64,000 bases of DNA, from positions 124,001 to 188,000 of the forward strand of contig NW_001799650.1 in the NCBI RefSeq assembly GCF_000165425.1, in the 5' to 3' direction. The stretch comes from Paramecium tetraurelia. Lineage: Eukaryota; Ciliophora; Oligohymenophorea; Peniculida; Parameciidae. The translations under genes and the position numbers were made by a program. Under the pieces are notes generated by a model. That model was not told the origin of the DNA. It saw nothing but the letters and a program-made list of their open reading frames with translations, and did no database searches. Positions 13,228-25,959 of this stretch are shown piece by piece (positions within the stretch are counted from its first letter, which is position 1; each line of letters begins with the position of its first letter).

Positions 13228-16161
13228 ATGAAAAAAAAACTTGATTCATAAATCTAAGCTCTTGTTCAATCTGGCATCAATGAACACATTCGTTCAATAT
13301 TTGTGATGATTGGAGATAGAAGCAAATATTAGGTTGCAACAATGCATCAATTGTTAAGCAAACTAAGTATGATTTAAAAGCCAAAAGTATTGTGGTGCTA
13401 CAAGAAAGTAAACATTTGCTAATAAACCTTAAGGATTTGGGATTCACAACTCACAAGAAGAAGCGAGAAACCGAAATTAAGAACCAACAAATGAAGGAAG
13501 AGACCCAATTAAATGAGCCTTTCAATCTATTTCTTTCATCCAATGAAATTAGATACTGTTATTATGCTGAAACTCAAAAGGTTTTGGGAAATACATATAA
13601 CATGTTAATTTTATAAGATTTTGAAGCCTTAACCCCAAACATACTATGCAGAACAGTTGAAACCATTGCTGGTGGTGGAATCATCCTTTTTCTCATTAAG
13701 ACTATGTCATCCCTTAAACAGTTGTATTCTCTGACTATGGACATTCATTCCAGATTGAGAACTCCAAGTTTCAAAGAAGTCTAGCCTAGATTCAACGAGA
13801 GATTCATCATAAGTTTGAGTAGATGCTAGAGATGTCTCTTTGTAGATGATGAATTAAATCTATTGCCAGTCTCCTCGACTGCCTTGGAAAAAATTGAACA
13901 GGGAACTCCTATCAATAGCAATCAAGTTGCTGACTTTGCCTAAACTGTTCCTAATGAAATTGCTTAAAAATTGATCAAAAATTGCAAAACATTAGACTAG
14001 GCCAAGATTATCTTAGGACTCATAGATTCTTTGTAAGAAAAGGTCTTCAGATACACCATATCCATAAGTGCAGCCAGAGGAAGAGGAAAATCAGCTGCAA
14101 TTGGTATGGCTGCTGCAGCTGCTCTCAAATTAGGATTTAGCAATATCTTTGTTACTGCACCATCTCCGGAAAATTTAGTAACTTTCTTTGAATTTCTAAT
14201 TTCGAGTTTGGAGACCTTAGATTTTAGATAGAATCAACACTTTGATGTTATTTAGTCTACAAATCCTGATTTTAATAATGCAGTCATCAGAGTGAATGCC
14301 TACAAAACACATAGACAATTTGTTTAATATATCCAACCTTAAGACTTTGTAAAGGTGGCTAACAATGCTGATTTGGTATTTTGTGACGAAGCAGCTGCAA
14401 TTCCAATTTAATTTGTTAAGTCTATGTTTGGAAGTCACACTTTAGTGCTTTCTAGTACTATCAATGGATATGAGGGAACAGGTCGATCCCTCTCTCTAAA
14501 ATTGCTATAAAAGCTAAGGGAAACCAAACAGACAGGTTAAGCACGATTATTAAAAGAATTATAAATGAATGACCCTATTAGGTATAGCAATAAAGATATT
14601 GTGGAGAAATGGCTTTATGAATTATTGTTATTAGATGCTAGCGATGCACCTAAATTATAAAAAGGATTACCTCATCCCAATGATTGCGAATTGTATTTGT
14701 GCAATAGAGATACTCTATTTTCCTCGTAGAAAACAAGTGAGAAGTTCCTATTCAATTTAATGTCCTTGTTTATATCATCGCATTATAAGAACTCCCCTAA
14801 TGATTTATAATTATTGTCAGATGCACCAGCTCATGCAGTGTTTGTTCTTTTGGGTCCATTACCCACTGATAAGACCATGCCAGACATCTTGTGTGCAGTA
14901 CAAGTATGTTTCGAAGGTGCAATTCCAAAGGATTTAGTTGATTAAGTCACAAATCAATAGAAACCATCAGGAGATTTAATTCCTTGGACTCTAAGTAAGT
15001 ATTATTTGGATAATCAATTCCCTTAATATTCAGGAGTGAGAGTGATTAGAATTGCAACTCATCCAAATGCATAAAAAATGGGTTATGGAAGCAAGGCAAT
15101 GGAATTATTGAATAGATTTTGTAAGGGTGAAATCTTAGATCCCTCTGCTCAATTAATACACATAGACTTCAGAGAATAAGCTACTGCAGAAGATGAAAAG
15201 GATTAATTGATTCAACCTAAGAAAAAGTTACCACCTCTTTTAAAAAAGTTAAGTGAAGTATATCCACCTTAAATTGATTACTTGGGAGTTTCATTTGGAT
15301 TAACTTAAGAGCTTTATAAATTTTGGAGTAAGAATCAATTCAGTCCCGCTTATTTGAGTTTGAGAAAGAACGATACAACAGGGGAATATACTTGTATAGT
15401 GTTGAGACCAGTGAAGGATGAGGGATCTGGGATAGACAATTTATGCAAGGCTTTCAGTAACGATTTCAGAAATAGGTTCATTAATTTATTAGGATATGAT
15501 TTCAAGGATTTGGAACCATATCTTTGTATTGACATCTTGAAGGCTAATGTTACAACAGCTAATGTTGATGAAGACATTGAGATTGCGAAAGATGACAATA
15601 TCATCACAAAGGAAGAACTGAGATAATAATTAAGTTTGAGTGATTATGCTAGATTAGAAAACTATTGTAAGAGTATGGCAGACTTTTATTTAATCTTAGA
15701 TATCTTGCCATCAATTTGCAAGTAATTATATACATTATTTCAATAGAATTTTCTTTGCTTAAAAGTGTGGTAAAGCTATTAGAATGAGCAGAACACAAGC
15801 AGCCTTATTGTTAGGAATGGGATTGCAATATAAGAACATCGAATTGGCAAGTGAGTAAGTAGACAATGCAGTGAATCAATCATTACCTCTTTTCAATAAA
15901 GCTATGAGGAAGATGAGAAACTTCATCAAGATGGTTTTGGATGATGAATAACACTAAAGGACTAAACCTAAATAATAACAACAGTAGCCATCAAAATAAT
16001 CAGTTATCCAATAAAAAAGAGGAAAAGTCAACTATCAAATAGATGGATAAATTGATCAAGAAGAAATTTAATAGAGTCTTCAGACAGGCGATGTCGTAAC
16101 ATTGGGAAGATCTAAAGATTAAGCTTATATTAATTATAAAAAGAAAGTAAAACTAGGATGA
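13228..16161 (+). CDS. RNA cytidine acetyltransferase NAT10/Kre33
   Basis: 960 residues, collinear with human NAT10. It forms N4-acetylcytidine in 18S rRNA and tRNA and acts in the nucleolus in 40S maturation. Visible parts: N-terminal DUF1726/TmcA region (ends WCYKK then DLGFTTHKKKR; RYCYYAETQKVLGNT), an ATPase core with P-loop SAARGRGKSAA and Walker-B-like VFCDEAAAIP, STINGYEGTGRSLSLKL, the GNAT acetyl-CoA site RIATHPNAQKMGYGSKA, then the tRNA-binding tail (QAALLLGMGLQYK). Two introns: 13408-13433 (26 bases, ending AAG) and 15722-15746 (25 bases, TAG). The first is fixed exactly by alignment with the human protein. The C-terminal tail is Gln-rich and shorter than the human one. Confidence 0.96.
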
Positions 16162-16536
16162 TTAGTGTGAATGTACAATAAATTATATATATATTAAGAA
16201 TTATCCTTAAATATTATTGATCATTTTTATATTATATTTATAGTCTACCTATCAGTGTTTTGGGATAGTCTTGACTGCGAATTACATGCCATAGTGTTAT
16301 TATTTAGTTTTGATCATAATTAAATATATAATTTTGATTTACTTATACTTAACATTAAATTACTTAAATCTATTTATTTTTGTACCCATATAAATGGCAG
16401 TATTAATATAGTTATAAATACAACAACAATGACAGAGTCTTTTAATCAAAGTTAATTAGATAAATCAATAGAGATGATATATATATTTGCCATGATTAAT
16501 CTCCATTAAATAAATAGACAATTCATATAATAATAA
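16162..16536. other. Convergent intergenic spacer
   Basis: About 375 bases of AT-rich sequence between the 3' ends of NAT10 and the TPR gene. I see no coding or RNA gene here. Confidence 0.5.
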
Positions 16537-17827
16537 TCAATCTTCTTCTTGTATAGACAATCCTTATAGACTAGACTTTATAGCATTCAACTGTTTGGAA
16601 TTGATTTGAGGATTTTTCTCCAGGATAGTTTGACAACGTTTCCAGATCATGAAGGCTGCTTTAGGTCTGTTGAGTAGTTTGTTAGCATTTGCCATTTAAT
16701 TTAAGGAGAACACTAACTTAGAATGTTCTAGACCGCACAATTTCTCATAGATGAATAGGGCATTGGAATGTTATTGTATGGAGGCTTCGTATTTGCCAAT
16801 ATTGAACAAGGCACATCCAAGGTTGTTGTAGGAGAGTGCTTGATACTAATTAAGAGGTCCCAGAAGTACTTAACTGATTTCTCCGATCAATTGAAAGTAA
16901 TACATGGCTTGTTATTCCTGCTTAATTATGATGAGGATACCTTTTTAGAGGAGAGCAAGAGACGTCCCTTTTCATTAATAGAATCTATGGTTTCAAAGTT
17001 GTGCAATCCAAAGGCCTTGATCTTCATCTTATAGGCCTAATCATGATACTTTTATGCTTCTTGCACTAGATTCTAACTAAAATTGATTTTGGCTACAAGT
17101 TCCATGGCTATCGCAATATCAGGATGATCACGTGGCAATAGCATCTCTCTTTGCTGTAAACAACTGACAACTAATTAACATTTGATTTGCATACTCTAAT
17201 GCGAAATCGAGTCCATATTTGCTTCGATCCGTATCCATATAAAGTCTGGCTTTAAGAAATAGGATATTGGTTTTGAGTAGGTCATTCTGGTAGGATGGAT
17301 TGAGCAGACTGGCCAATTGCTCAGCTTGGTTGATGGAGACTTCGGCATCATCGTAAAAGCACCAAGCTCTTTGGGAATTGGCAATATTGATATAGATCTC
17401 GATTTTATAATGAACTAGTGAATTGGGCACCACACTCAAGAGTCTCTTTAACAAATGGATAGAGTCAAGATATCTAATCTATTTAAGAGATAATTGTGTA
17501 CCTGCAGAGCCAGAAATTGATTCTCTAATAGGTGAGGACATTCAATATAAATAGGTTCATGTTTGCAAAACCCTTCAAATGATAGAATGCACATTGCACA
17601 CACTCCTTCGAGATATCCAGCAAGCTCAACTTTAAAGCTACACTCCCATATTCTGTGTAGAAGGCAGCCAGCATTTCGATGTTGCAGGCTCTTGTCTGGA
17701 ATACCTTAAAAGTAGGGTCATAGGCCTCAAGATCAGTCCCTAATTGCTTTAGTTATTCATAGGCTTTTCTGTATTGACCCTTGATGTGCAATTCCTAAAT
17801 TTATTTTAATGATTGTTCCAAAACATT
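16537..17827 (-). CDS. TPR-repeat protein
   Basis: ATG at 17827 (MFLEQSLKQIQELH), TGA at 16539-16537, 402 residues. Helix-pair repeats fit TPRs, for instance around AFYDDAEVSINQAEQLASLL-like, YSKYGLDFALEYANQ-like and ALSYNNLGCALFNIGKYEAS, the last a canonical TPR consensus, resembling kinesin light chain or Rapsyn-type arrays. Three introns are needed: 17474-17501 (28 bases, TAG), then two of 31 and 23 bases whose best 3' ends are CAG. With them the exons sum to whole codons. An ATG at 17831 is out of frame. TPR proteins act as protein-binding scaffolds; the partner is unknown. Confidence 0.75.
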
Positions 17828-17864
17828 CATTTCTTTATAATTAAAATAATGTATTTATAGCATT

Positions 17865-18740
17865 CATTGTTTAATAATTAAAACATTGTCAATCAATTAG
17901 AAGATGCTCCCTTTGTAAGTGAAATTAATCTCCACACTCAAACCAGGTCCCTTGATTGCCAACTCAATCCCATCATCCAAATATTGCTCAGCGAATCTTT
18001 GCAATTTCCCATAGATAGCAAACTTGAAGGGCAATTCTATACTGGGTTGAGCAAATCCCACATCATATTCCACCTTGTCTATTTCGACTTCTGCATGTGC
18101 CTTCTATAATAATTAAAGATATAATAAAATTTGACTCAATTATTTTTTTTACAAAAAGAAAGGCAAATTCTCCTGTTTGCACAACTTTAGGTTTTCCAAT
18201 AACTTTATGCTGTCCTTTTGAAATTCAGCCTTTTTCCTTGCACTTCCAAATTCATTTGGTAGATAGCAATTAGATATGCTTCCTCACTCAATTTTTCAAA
18301 AGATAAATCACTTTCAATCTATAATTCCACCTCTTCCCTTTCTTACGACCTTTCCATTGTCTCCCGAATGAATTAACAGATCTCCATAAACTCCTACAAC
18401 TCAATTTGATTAGCATATTTAAAAGTGATGTATGCGTAGTGTTCATCTACATGATAACTGAGTGCAAATGTGGGCTTCAAAAAATCTCGAATCTATTTCC
18501 TAACATCGTCTAGATTCTTTATTACACAAACGATGTTAGAATAGTGTAAGTACTCTTACACCTCTCCTTGAATTCACTATCGGCACTCTTCACATCGATG
18601 TCGCTCTTCACCTTTAATTTGATCACTATCTCATAATCTTCACCCTTCGTCTAACTGTACCACAATCTCAAACGCATATTCTTCTCCTTCACTCTCCCTA
18701 AAATTATCTTAAAATCATAGTTGTTTCCCTATTGATACAT
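17865..18740 (-). CDS. Unrecognised protein, exon structure unresolved
   Basis: Coding character is clear on the minus strand, but in three blocks in different frames: a start block at 18740 (MYQQGNNYDFKIILGRVKEK), a middle block about 18150-18540 (LDDVRKQIRDFLKP...) and a final block 17865-18140 ending at TGA 17867-17865. Introns, or errors, near 18560 and 18230 must join them; I could not place them. The final block (ELPFKFAIYGKLQRFAEQYL then IKGPGLSVEINF) recalls the second half of a Rad9/PCNA-type clamp fold, though the rest does not convince me. Start-to-start distance to the divergent gene is 28 bases. Confidence 0.5.
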
Positions 18741-18768
18741 TTATTTAATTAACCGATTCACAATTTAA

Positions 18769-20258
18769 ATGAAGGCTTTCCGCTATTAAGTTACTCTCAA
18801 CATCAGCAAAGTAGAGCTCTCTGTTAAATTCCCCTGCACTTTACAAGTGATGTGGAAAAGAGGACTCAACAAATGTTTGACTAGAACCAAAGAAAAAACC
18901 AGAAACATCTTCATAGTTAACGAGGTACTCACACTGGATTTCAATGTTGGTGAAAATACTCAGAAAAAGACTCATCTCATTGCCCTTTTGAATGTTGATG
19001 GACAATCTAAATTGGCTGGCGTTGTTAATTTTAATATTAATGAAACCATGCCCATTGAAGAACAATGCGCACTCGATTTAGAAAGAAGCCCAGATCCAAA
19101 TGCAAAAATCTACTTTACTTATCAAGTCGTCAATCTCGGAGAAACTGACCTCAGTGAAAGTCGTGCCAGTGAGTCATTTCACCAAAAAACCCTTGCAGAT
19201 TCATTTGGGTTTGACAAGGAGAATCTCAATCAAAGGATTCTTAGTCAGAAGAAGTCTTCTACTTAGCAAATCTCCAATTATGAAGCGATATTAACTAAGG
19301 AACTCTATGAAAAGAGTCTCAAAGATCTTGATCAATAAAAAATCAAGAATACCCAACTCCAAGATTAACTCACTCTATTGACAAATGAGAAATCTAATTA
19401 CACAGAAGAACTTAAAAAGTTGAAAACCTAAATTATTTAACTTAAAAACGAAAATGAGTATTTAGAAGAATAGTTTGAATCATAAAAATAAGAAATTATT
19501 AAATTGAAGGAAAATGCACAAAAAATTACCTAATTTTAAGTTTAAAATGAAAAATTGAATCATGAAATTGAAAATTATAAAATTCAAAATTCTGTTTTAG
19601 AAAATAAATATCAATAAACATTCAAAAAGGCTAAACAATTGGAAGAAAAGGTTGAATTTTCACATTTTAATAAAATTGAAAGATCAACCAACACTTAGTT
19701 TCATGAAATCCCAGAATATGTCTAATAAAATACCACAATAGCACAATTAGATGATCAAGTGAAAGAACATGCGAGAAAAAATGATAAATTGACATATGAA
19801 TTGCAATTTACAAGCAATAAGTTAAAAACCTTAGAACAAGAATTATCATAATGTAAATGTTAAGTGGTACAATACTAAACATAATCAAGTCAATTAAAAG
19901 AATAATGCAATCGATATGAAACTGAAAATTCAAAACTGAAGATGTTGATTAAATAATTGGAATAAGATTAAAACAACAAGGATAGAGTATAAAATAAAAG
20001 TTAGACAGAATATCAAAAGTAGGTAGAATCATTAAAAGATCAACTTAAATAGAATTCAGAGAAGGTAATTATTTATTATTTATTATATTTTTTTAGTTAG
20101 AATAAGTAAATGAGAAGTATCGATCAGCCAAGGAGAGAATTCAAAAATAAAATGAAATAATCGAATAACAGAATGATGAACTCACTTTGTAAAACATGAC
20201 ATTTCTTAAGGAGTTATAATTAATTGCAAAAAGGTAGGAATAATTTGGGATTGTTTGA
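18769..20258 (+). CDS. NT-C2 domain coiled-coil protein
   Basis: 485 residues with one 32-base intron at 20065-20096 (TAG). Residues 1-130 fit the N-terminal C2 domain of EEIG1/EHBP1 proteins: YQVTLNISKVELS, LQVMWKRG, DFNVGE, KLAGVVNFNINE. The rest is one long coiled coil rich in Q, E and K. In animals this domain couples to the actin cytoskeleton or membranes; in ciliates such proteins are usually uncharacterised. The start is chosen because the C2 begins immediately after Met. The next gene begins 51 bases downstream on the same strand. Confidence 0.8.
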
Positions 20259-20309
20259 AATTTTTACTTTTAGTTATTTTTTGTTTTATATATTAATTAT
20301 CCGTTAAAA

Positions 20310-21693
20310 ATGCTTAAAGTCTCTAATAAATCTAGAAAGAATGAGTAATTGGAAACAATCTAAGCCATAGAGAAATGCACAAGTATTAGTAATTGTTGTG
20401 TATGGTAGAAATAATGAAAGAAGATCGTCTATAATTAAGGTAAATGGTCAAGGACGAAAACGTGAAATTAATTGAATTAATAGCCAAACATAAGAAGAAG
20501 AATGATCTAAATGATTTATAATAAGAACTTAGAAAGTTTTTAAAAGAAAAAAAAACATCTCCCGATAAAGTTTAAGGAGCACCCGTTGTGTTGAGAAAAG
20601 TGAAATCTAAGGAGAGATGTGAATGGAATACTTCTATGTGTTCAAATCCTTCAATAAGGTCACCAAGTAGATCAAATTTAGATTTTAAAAAGAAGTCGAA
20701 AGAAGAATCAAATAAAAAAATGGAATCTTAGAAAAAATTGGAGAAACCAGAAAATTTAAAAATAGAATAAAATGAAAATGATGATTTAAAAATATTAGAT
20801 GAAATTCAAGAAGTTAAACCAGAATAATAGGTTCTTATATTCAATACAGCAAATTCAGTAATTGATACTTTTCATGAGGATTTAACTCCAGTCAAAATGG
20901 AATTTTAAACTATTGTTTCTTAGGCTCCCTTGAATTAAAGTGATTAACGAAGTGAATGCATTTTATAATACAATGCTGCTGAAATTTAACATTATATGCA
21001 ATCAGATAAGCATTATGTATCAAAAGAAACTTATAGTTTACCTTAATTGGTTAGTTTGAATTATAAATAAATAGCAGGCCCTGATTATCAATATCTATTC
21101 ACAGATTGGAAGACTCTTCTGAAGCCTGAACAACCAAGATATCATTTGAACGAGTGTTGCTTATTTGATGAACCATAACATTTAGAATAATCAAAATTAA
21201 TAAACTTGAAGACTGATCAATCTCAAATAGTGAAGAGTTTAGAAATACGTGGGGTGACAGCAGAGGAACTATTTACGTATTTGGTTCATCATCGATTTAC
21301 TAAAAGATTGAATTAGTATTAATTAATAGAAAATGCCAAACTTTCTATTCCAAATGCGTAATTAGATTTAGAGTCTTTGTTCAAGTTATCAGATCATGAT
21401 GAGGATGGATGGATTAGTTTGGAAGAGTTGGGTAAAACATTGTAGGATACTTGCATTGAGAAAGAGTAACACATAAATCCGATTAAAGGATTGTATAATA
21501 GATTAAATGGGGTGGTGAATATGGAGAATTTTATGAATGCAATGAATGATCGATTATAGGGAGAAATGTATTAGATTTTATGTATGTATATTTTAGACTT
21601 TATCATGAAATCGATTTGTTTAGCAAGGGTTTCATTACTTATTGGGAGATGTATAATCATTACGAAGAAATTGAAAAGTTACTAAATAAATGA
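20310..21693 (+). CDS. EF-hand protein with long charged N-terminus
   Basis: 444 residues. Introns at 20389-20408 (20 bases, TAG) and 21568-21596 (29 bases, TAG) give whole codons. The first 130 residues are helical and basic, the middle is acidic and disordered. Near residue 360 lies a clean EF-hand loop (DHDEDGWISLEE), and a second near the C-terminus (DLFSKGFITYWE, bases about 21600-21650), so it probably binds calcium. Family beyond EF-hand is not recognised. It follows the NT-C2 gene head to tail. Confidence 0.75.
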
Positions 21694-21711
21694 TAATTTT
21701 AATTATATTTT

Positions 21712-22495
21712 ATGTTAAAGTCACTTTTAAATGGGTTTCTGAGTTTGCATCACCAGAATCATTAATTGCTCTATCAAGATTTATACAAATATTCAACGGA
21801 AACTAATTCATTCAGCAATAATATGTACGTTTTAAGCAACACAAGAAACAAATTGAAATTTTCATTGGTTCTATTGTCAAAAGTAAAATCAGTGCATTTC
21901 TACTTACTAATGTCATTTACAACAATATCTTACTTGTCTTATTATTGGTAGAATATTACATAAGGATATTTAAACTATTTGGAAAGTCGATTGAAAGAGC
22001 AATAAAAGAAATCGGAACCCAAAGTCCCAATCACAGGGTCTTCGATTGTTATTAATGAAGTCCTGAGGAAGGAGAGCATCAATAAAATGTTGGGAGAGCT
22101 GATTGCAAGAATAGATAATAAAGAATCAACTTAACATAATGTAGCCAAATAAATGTGTAAATTGGGCAACCTATCCTTTTTATATGATAAGACCTTTGTA
22201 TTGACTAAGGATCTTTTGATACAATAGGTTTTCAACAATGATGAGATATTTGTGAAATTGAGGGACTTGCTAATTAAAGTATTGAATGATCAAAAGAGCT
22301 TAAGTGGTTACTTTGGTATGTGATTAGCTAAGGACTAATGCGATGGATGTGGCAGTAAAGAATTTAGTAAATTTATACAACCAAGAGGGATTCCAACAGG
22401 GATTGTCGAATGCTTTGATAGGTGCTATGTACACCTACTTAGATGATAGGAGTACTGTTACTGAGTTATTGAAATTATTATAAAACAAGAAGTGA
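21712..22495 (+). CDS. Hypothetical protein with one membrane segment
   Basis: ATG at 21712, only 18 bases after the previous stop, TGA at 22493-22495. A hydrophobic segment lies near residues 58-78 (SVHFYLLMSFTTISYLSYYW), preceded by basic residues, consistent with an inner-membrane or ER anchor. The rest is helical (LGNLSFLYDKTFVLTKDLLI; NALIGAMYTYLDDRST). A frame change is needed near 22320: one intron with length 1 mod 3 must lie there; a 49-base GTA...TAG stretch at about 22280-22330 would fit but is long for this genome. No family recognised. Confidence 0.55.
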
Positions 22496-22622
22496 ACCGC
22501 CGTTTTTTAAATTATAAATATTATTACATACATTTTGTTGTCCTTTTAAACCAAAATTAGAGTATATCAAAATATAATAATTTAAATTTGAAACACAAAA
22601 AATGATCATTTAAAATCAAGAA
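22496..22622. promoter_or_regulatory. Upstream region of ribonucleotide reductase R2
   Basis: 127 AT-rich bases between the preceding stop and the R2 start. It must contain the R2 promoter and leader, but no specific site is identifiable. Confidence 0.35.
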
Positions 22623-23697
22623 ATGAGCGGCAACACTAAGACCTAAACATTCACTCCCCTATCTAATGTTTAGGCAAGTCAGACAGTTCTAAATCAGAAT
22701 TATTGCGATGAGCCACTTTTGAAACAAAACCCAAATAGATTTGTACTCTTCCCCATAAAATACAATGACATTTGGAACATGTATAAATAACACAAAGCAA
22801 GTTTCTGGACAGCAGAAGAGATAGATTTATATTAGGTACTCTATTTGAGTAATAAAATTTTAGGATCTTAAAGATTGGGAAAAGCTTACAGCTGATGAAA
22901 AGCATTTTATTAAGTATGTCCTAGCCTTTTTTGCAGCCAGTGATGGTATTGTGAATGAAAACTTGGCCTAATAGTTCTGTACAGAAGTTTAAGTGCCTGA
23001 AGCCAGATGCTTTTATGGATTTTAAATAGCAATGGAAAATATACATTCAGAAACTTATTCTCTTTTGATAGACACTTACATAACCGATGAAAATGAAAAG
23101 AACTATCTTCTACATGCAATTGACAATGTGCCTGTTATTCAAAAGAAGGCAATGTGGGCTATGAAATGGATAAATGAGAATGATTCATTTGCTGAGAGAT
23201 TGATTGCCTTTGCTGCTGTTGAAGGCATCTTCTTTTCTGGTTCATTTTGTGCCATATTTTGGATCAAAAAAAGATCATTGATGCCTGGACTCACCTTCTC
23301 AAATGAATTAATTTCAAGGGATGAAGGTCTCCATACAGACTTTGCTTGTCTCCTGTACAAGCATTTAGTTAATAAAATGAGTAATCAAAGAATTCATGAA
23401 ATAATATCATCGGCTGTTGAAATTGAAAAAGAATTCATTAGTGAAGCTCTACCAGTTGAACTTATTGGAATGAATTCCAATTTGATGAAATAATATATTG
23501 AATTTGTAGCAGATAGATTGATATTTGCATTGGGTGCTCCCAAGATTTACAATTCGAAGAATCCTTTTGAGTGGATGGATATGATATCTTTGTAAGGTAA
23601 AACCAATTTCTTCGAAAGAAGAGTGGGAGACTATCAAAAAGCTGGAGTCATGAGTAAAAAATAAGATAAAGTATTTACTATGGATGCAGACTTCTGA
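22623..23697 (+). CDS. Ribonucleotide reductase small subunit R2
   Basis: 348 residues, the usual length for R2 without a long N-tail. It carries the diiron-tyrosyl radical cofactor that makes dNTPs. All key marks are visible: FWTAEEIDL, the iron ligands and radical Tyr in [19 protein letters not shown] (E, H and the Y after HSET), [24 protein letters not shown], the YPK-type C-terminal region ([14 protein letters not shown]) and the last seven residues FTMDADF that dock to R1. One intron, 22836-22863 (28 bases, TAG). Cell-cycle regulation is likely by family, but nothing in the sequence shows it. Confidence 0.97.
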
Positions 23698-23751
23698 TTA
23701 ATTAGCACTGATATATTTAATTTTTATTATCAACTTATAATTTTATTTTCA

Positions 23752-24947
23752 ATGTTGTAAAAGTACGTAAAAGAATAATACTATGAAAATTTGAGAAATT
23801 TCAAATATAATGGATAGAATTTCTCTATTTTATACAATTGGATCCTAGGAGATATAGCTTAATTTGTTGTATTACACTAAGATTTATTAATAGGTTGATC
23901 ATATACCTAAGACCGTTGCTCCAAATGTAATTACTATTACTGGATTTTGTACATTGTTATCTAGTTACCTATTGAGTTTATACCTGAATCCCATGTTTGA
24001 TTAGGGTTTACCACAATGGGCTAGTTTGTACATCACTTTGACTATCTTCATTTACTAAACTTTGGATAACGCAGATGGAAAATAAGCAAGAAGAACTTAA
24101 TAATCAACTGCCTTGGGAATGCTCATGGATCATGGAAGTGATTGCACGGCTGCTTGGATTACAGGATAATTGTATCTAAGTGCTTTTAAGATTGCTTTTA
24201 CACCATTTTCGATGTTGACTGCCATAGGAGTTGGATTTGGCGGTTTCTTTTTTGGAGTGTATTGCTAATAACATACTGGAGTATTTTAATTGGGAGTAAT
24301 CAATGGAGTAGATGAAGGTTTGCCTGTTATTTAATTGTTCTTTTTGATAACAGCTTTGAACTCGTCAGATTTTTGGTTAAATTAAATAGAAATATTCAAT
24401 GGAATCAATTTATAATATAATAAAATATTGCTATTGATCACTATCGGAGCATGCACCATCACTATAGCTTAGTTTTGTTATCCAGTATTCAAACTAATGA
24501 ACTGGAATATCATCAAAATCTTGAATAGTCTGCATTTACCAATTGCAGTTGTATTCACCTTCGTCAGTTTAATCTATTTGTCCCCAACAAATGTTTTGTC
24601 TAAATGGTTCCATATATATATGCTCACCGTTGGATTATAATGGTCTAAAATCATAAATATCTGGCAACTAGCTATAATAACCAAAGAAGTACGTTAATAA
24701 TATCTAGATATTTTAGAATTTCAATCAATTTTCATTCACCTGGTTGATTACACTGGGGACAATCATTATAAATTTGTATTCTCATTACTTTACCTCTGAT
24801 GGCTTGTGTTATTTCGATGAAGTTAAGTTGATCTTCACTCTATTAGCCTTTTCCCTTCTATCTTATTTCCATTGTATCACGAGTATAGTGACTCAATTGT
24901 GTGAGATTTTGGACATTCATGCATTTAGTATCAAACAAAAATATTGA
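23752..24947 (+). CDS. Choline/ethanolamine phosphotransferase
   Basis: 380 residues. It transfers phosphocholine or phosphoethanolamine from the CDP-alcohol to diacylglycerol, the last Kennedy pathway step, in the ER/Golgi membrane. The CDP-alcohol phosphatidyltransferase motif DG-x2-AR-x8-G-x3-D-x3-D is complete (DGKQARR, then GMLMDHGSD). APNVITITG and TLDNADGKQARR are typical. About eight to ten membrane spans follow. Two introns: 23869-23893 (25 bases, TAG) and 24689-24716 (28 bases, TAG). Substrate choice between choline and ethanolamine cannot be read from sequence by eye. Confidence 0.93.
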
Positions 24948-24975
24948 ATATTAAATTATAAAATTATAATTAACA

Positions 24976-25879
24976 ATGCTAATCATAGATAAAATTAATG
25001 CTCTTTGGTAAAGCATCACTTTTGGAACCAAATTCGTTCTCTTATCCAGTATATTATGCTGCATCCTCGATGTCCTTACGAATGATATTTTATTTGATCT
25101 CTTTGTAGATGTCCCTAATAAAACATTCAATCAATTCGAATTGTGGAGATTGCTCATTCCATAATTCTTTCATGGTATAAATAAAATCAATTCAAACTCT
25201 AGGCAATGTCTATAATCTAATCATAAGTCTGTTAGGATTTTTGCTTTGTGCCATTGAAGTAGAAAAAAGTTATGGTACCATCCCCTTTTTTTGTGATATA
25301 TTCTTTACGAATCTGATCATACAAGTATTTAAAATTCATAAATAGGCTATTTATGTTTTGTTGTGCTTTTCACTTTAAAAATTAAGCATTGAAGCAATGG
25401 ATTCATAGTCTTTTGGTTTTTGGAATATCACTTTTATTTACATGTTGAATAAGTATGTTCTATCTTGTAATTTAGAGGACTTACAGATTAGGATGATTAT
25501 TAAAAGTTCCTCTGCTTCCCATTTTATATCCCATCAAAATACTACCCTGCTGCATTCTTCTTGATCATGAACTTAATTGAATTCCCTAGATTGGACCTAA
25601 TTGCAGCAACTCTTTTTGCATTTATTGAATATCAATTATTCGATGGCTTCATGATGAAATTATCCAAAGTAACAAATACCTTAATAGAATAAGGGATTCG
25701 TCACAGGAATAGAACACTCCTTCCCATTCAAATACATCTAGTCCCGCCAGGATTTCATAACATGTGACTAAGTTAACCACCCATTTATGTCTGAAGAGGC
25801 TAAAATGTCTCAATATCATTTGGAAATTGGAACCATTTCTACTACAGAAACTAGAGTACAAGATTAACAATAGATTTGA
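24976..25879 (+). CDS. Rhomboid/DER1-like membrane protein, probably non-catalytic
   Basis: 277 residues with introns 25175-25202 (28), 25453-25475 (23) and 25669-25687 (19 bases), all ending TAG. The pattern N-F-LWRLLIPQFFHGNVYNLIIS, then CAIEVEKSYGTIPF, is the rhomboid superfamily signature of TM1-TM2 (W-R, H-x-N). Six membrane segments are visible. At the position of the catalytic GxSG the protein reads SQSFGFWNITF, and no second catalytic His is evident, so it is probably a derlin/UBAC2-type pseudoprotease acting in ER quality control. That role is inference. The gene lies 28 bases after the phosphotransferase stop on the same strand. Confidence 0.7.
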
Positions 25880-25959
25880 CACACAATGTTTAAATATATA
25901 TATATTATATACCAATCTATCTATTTAATATACTTAATGTGATATTAATATTCTAATAC

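Noticed and set aside
15350-15607. Minus-strand open frame opposite NAT10.
   Set aside because: Shadow of the conserved NAT10 frame; no homology or start context of its own.
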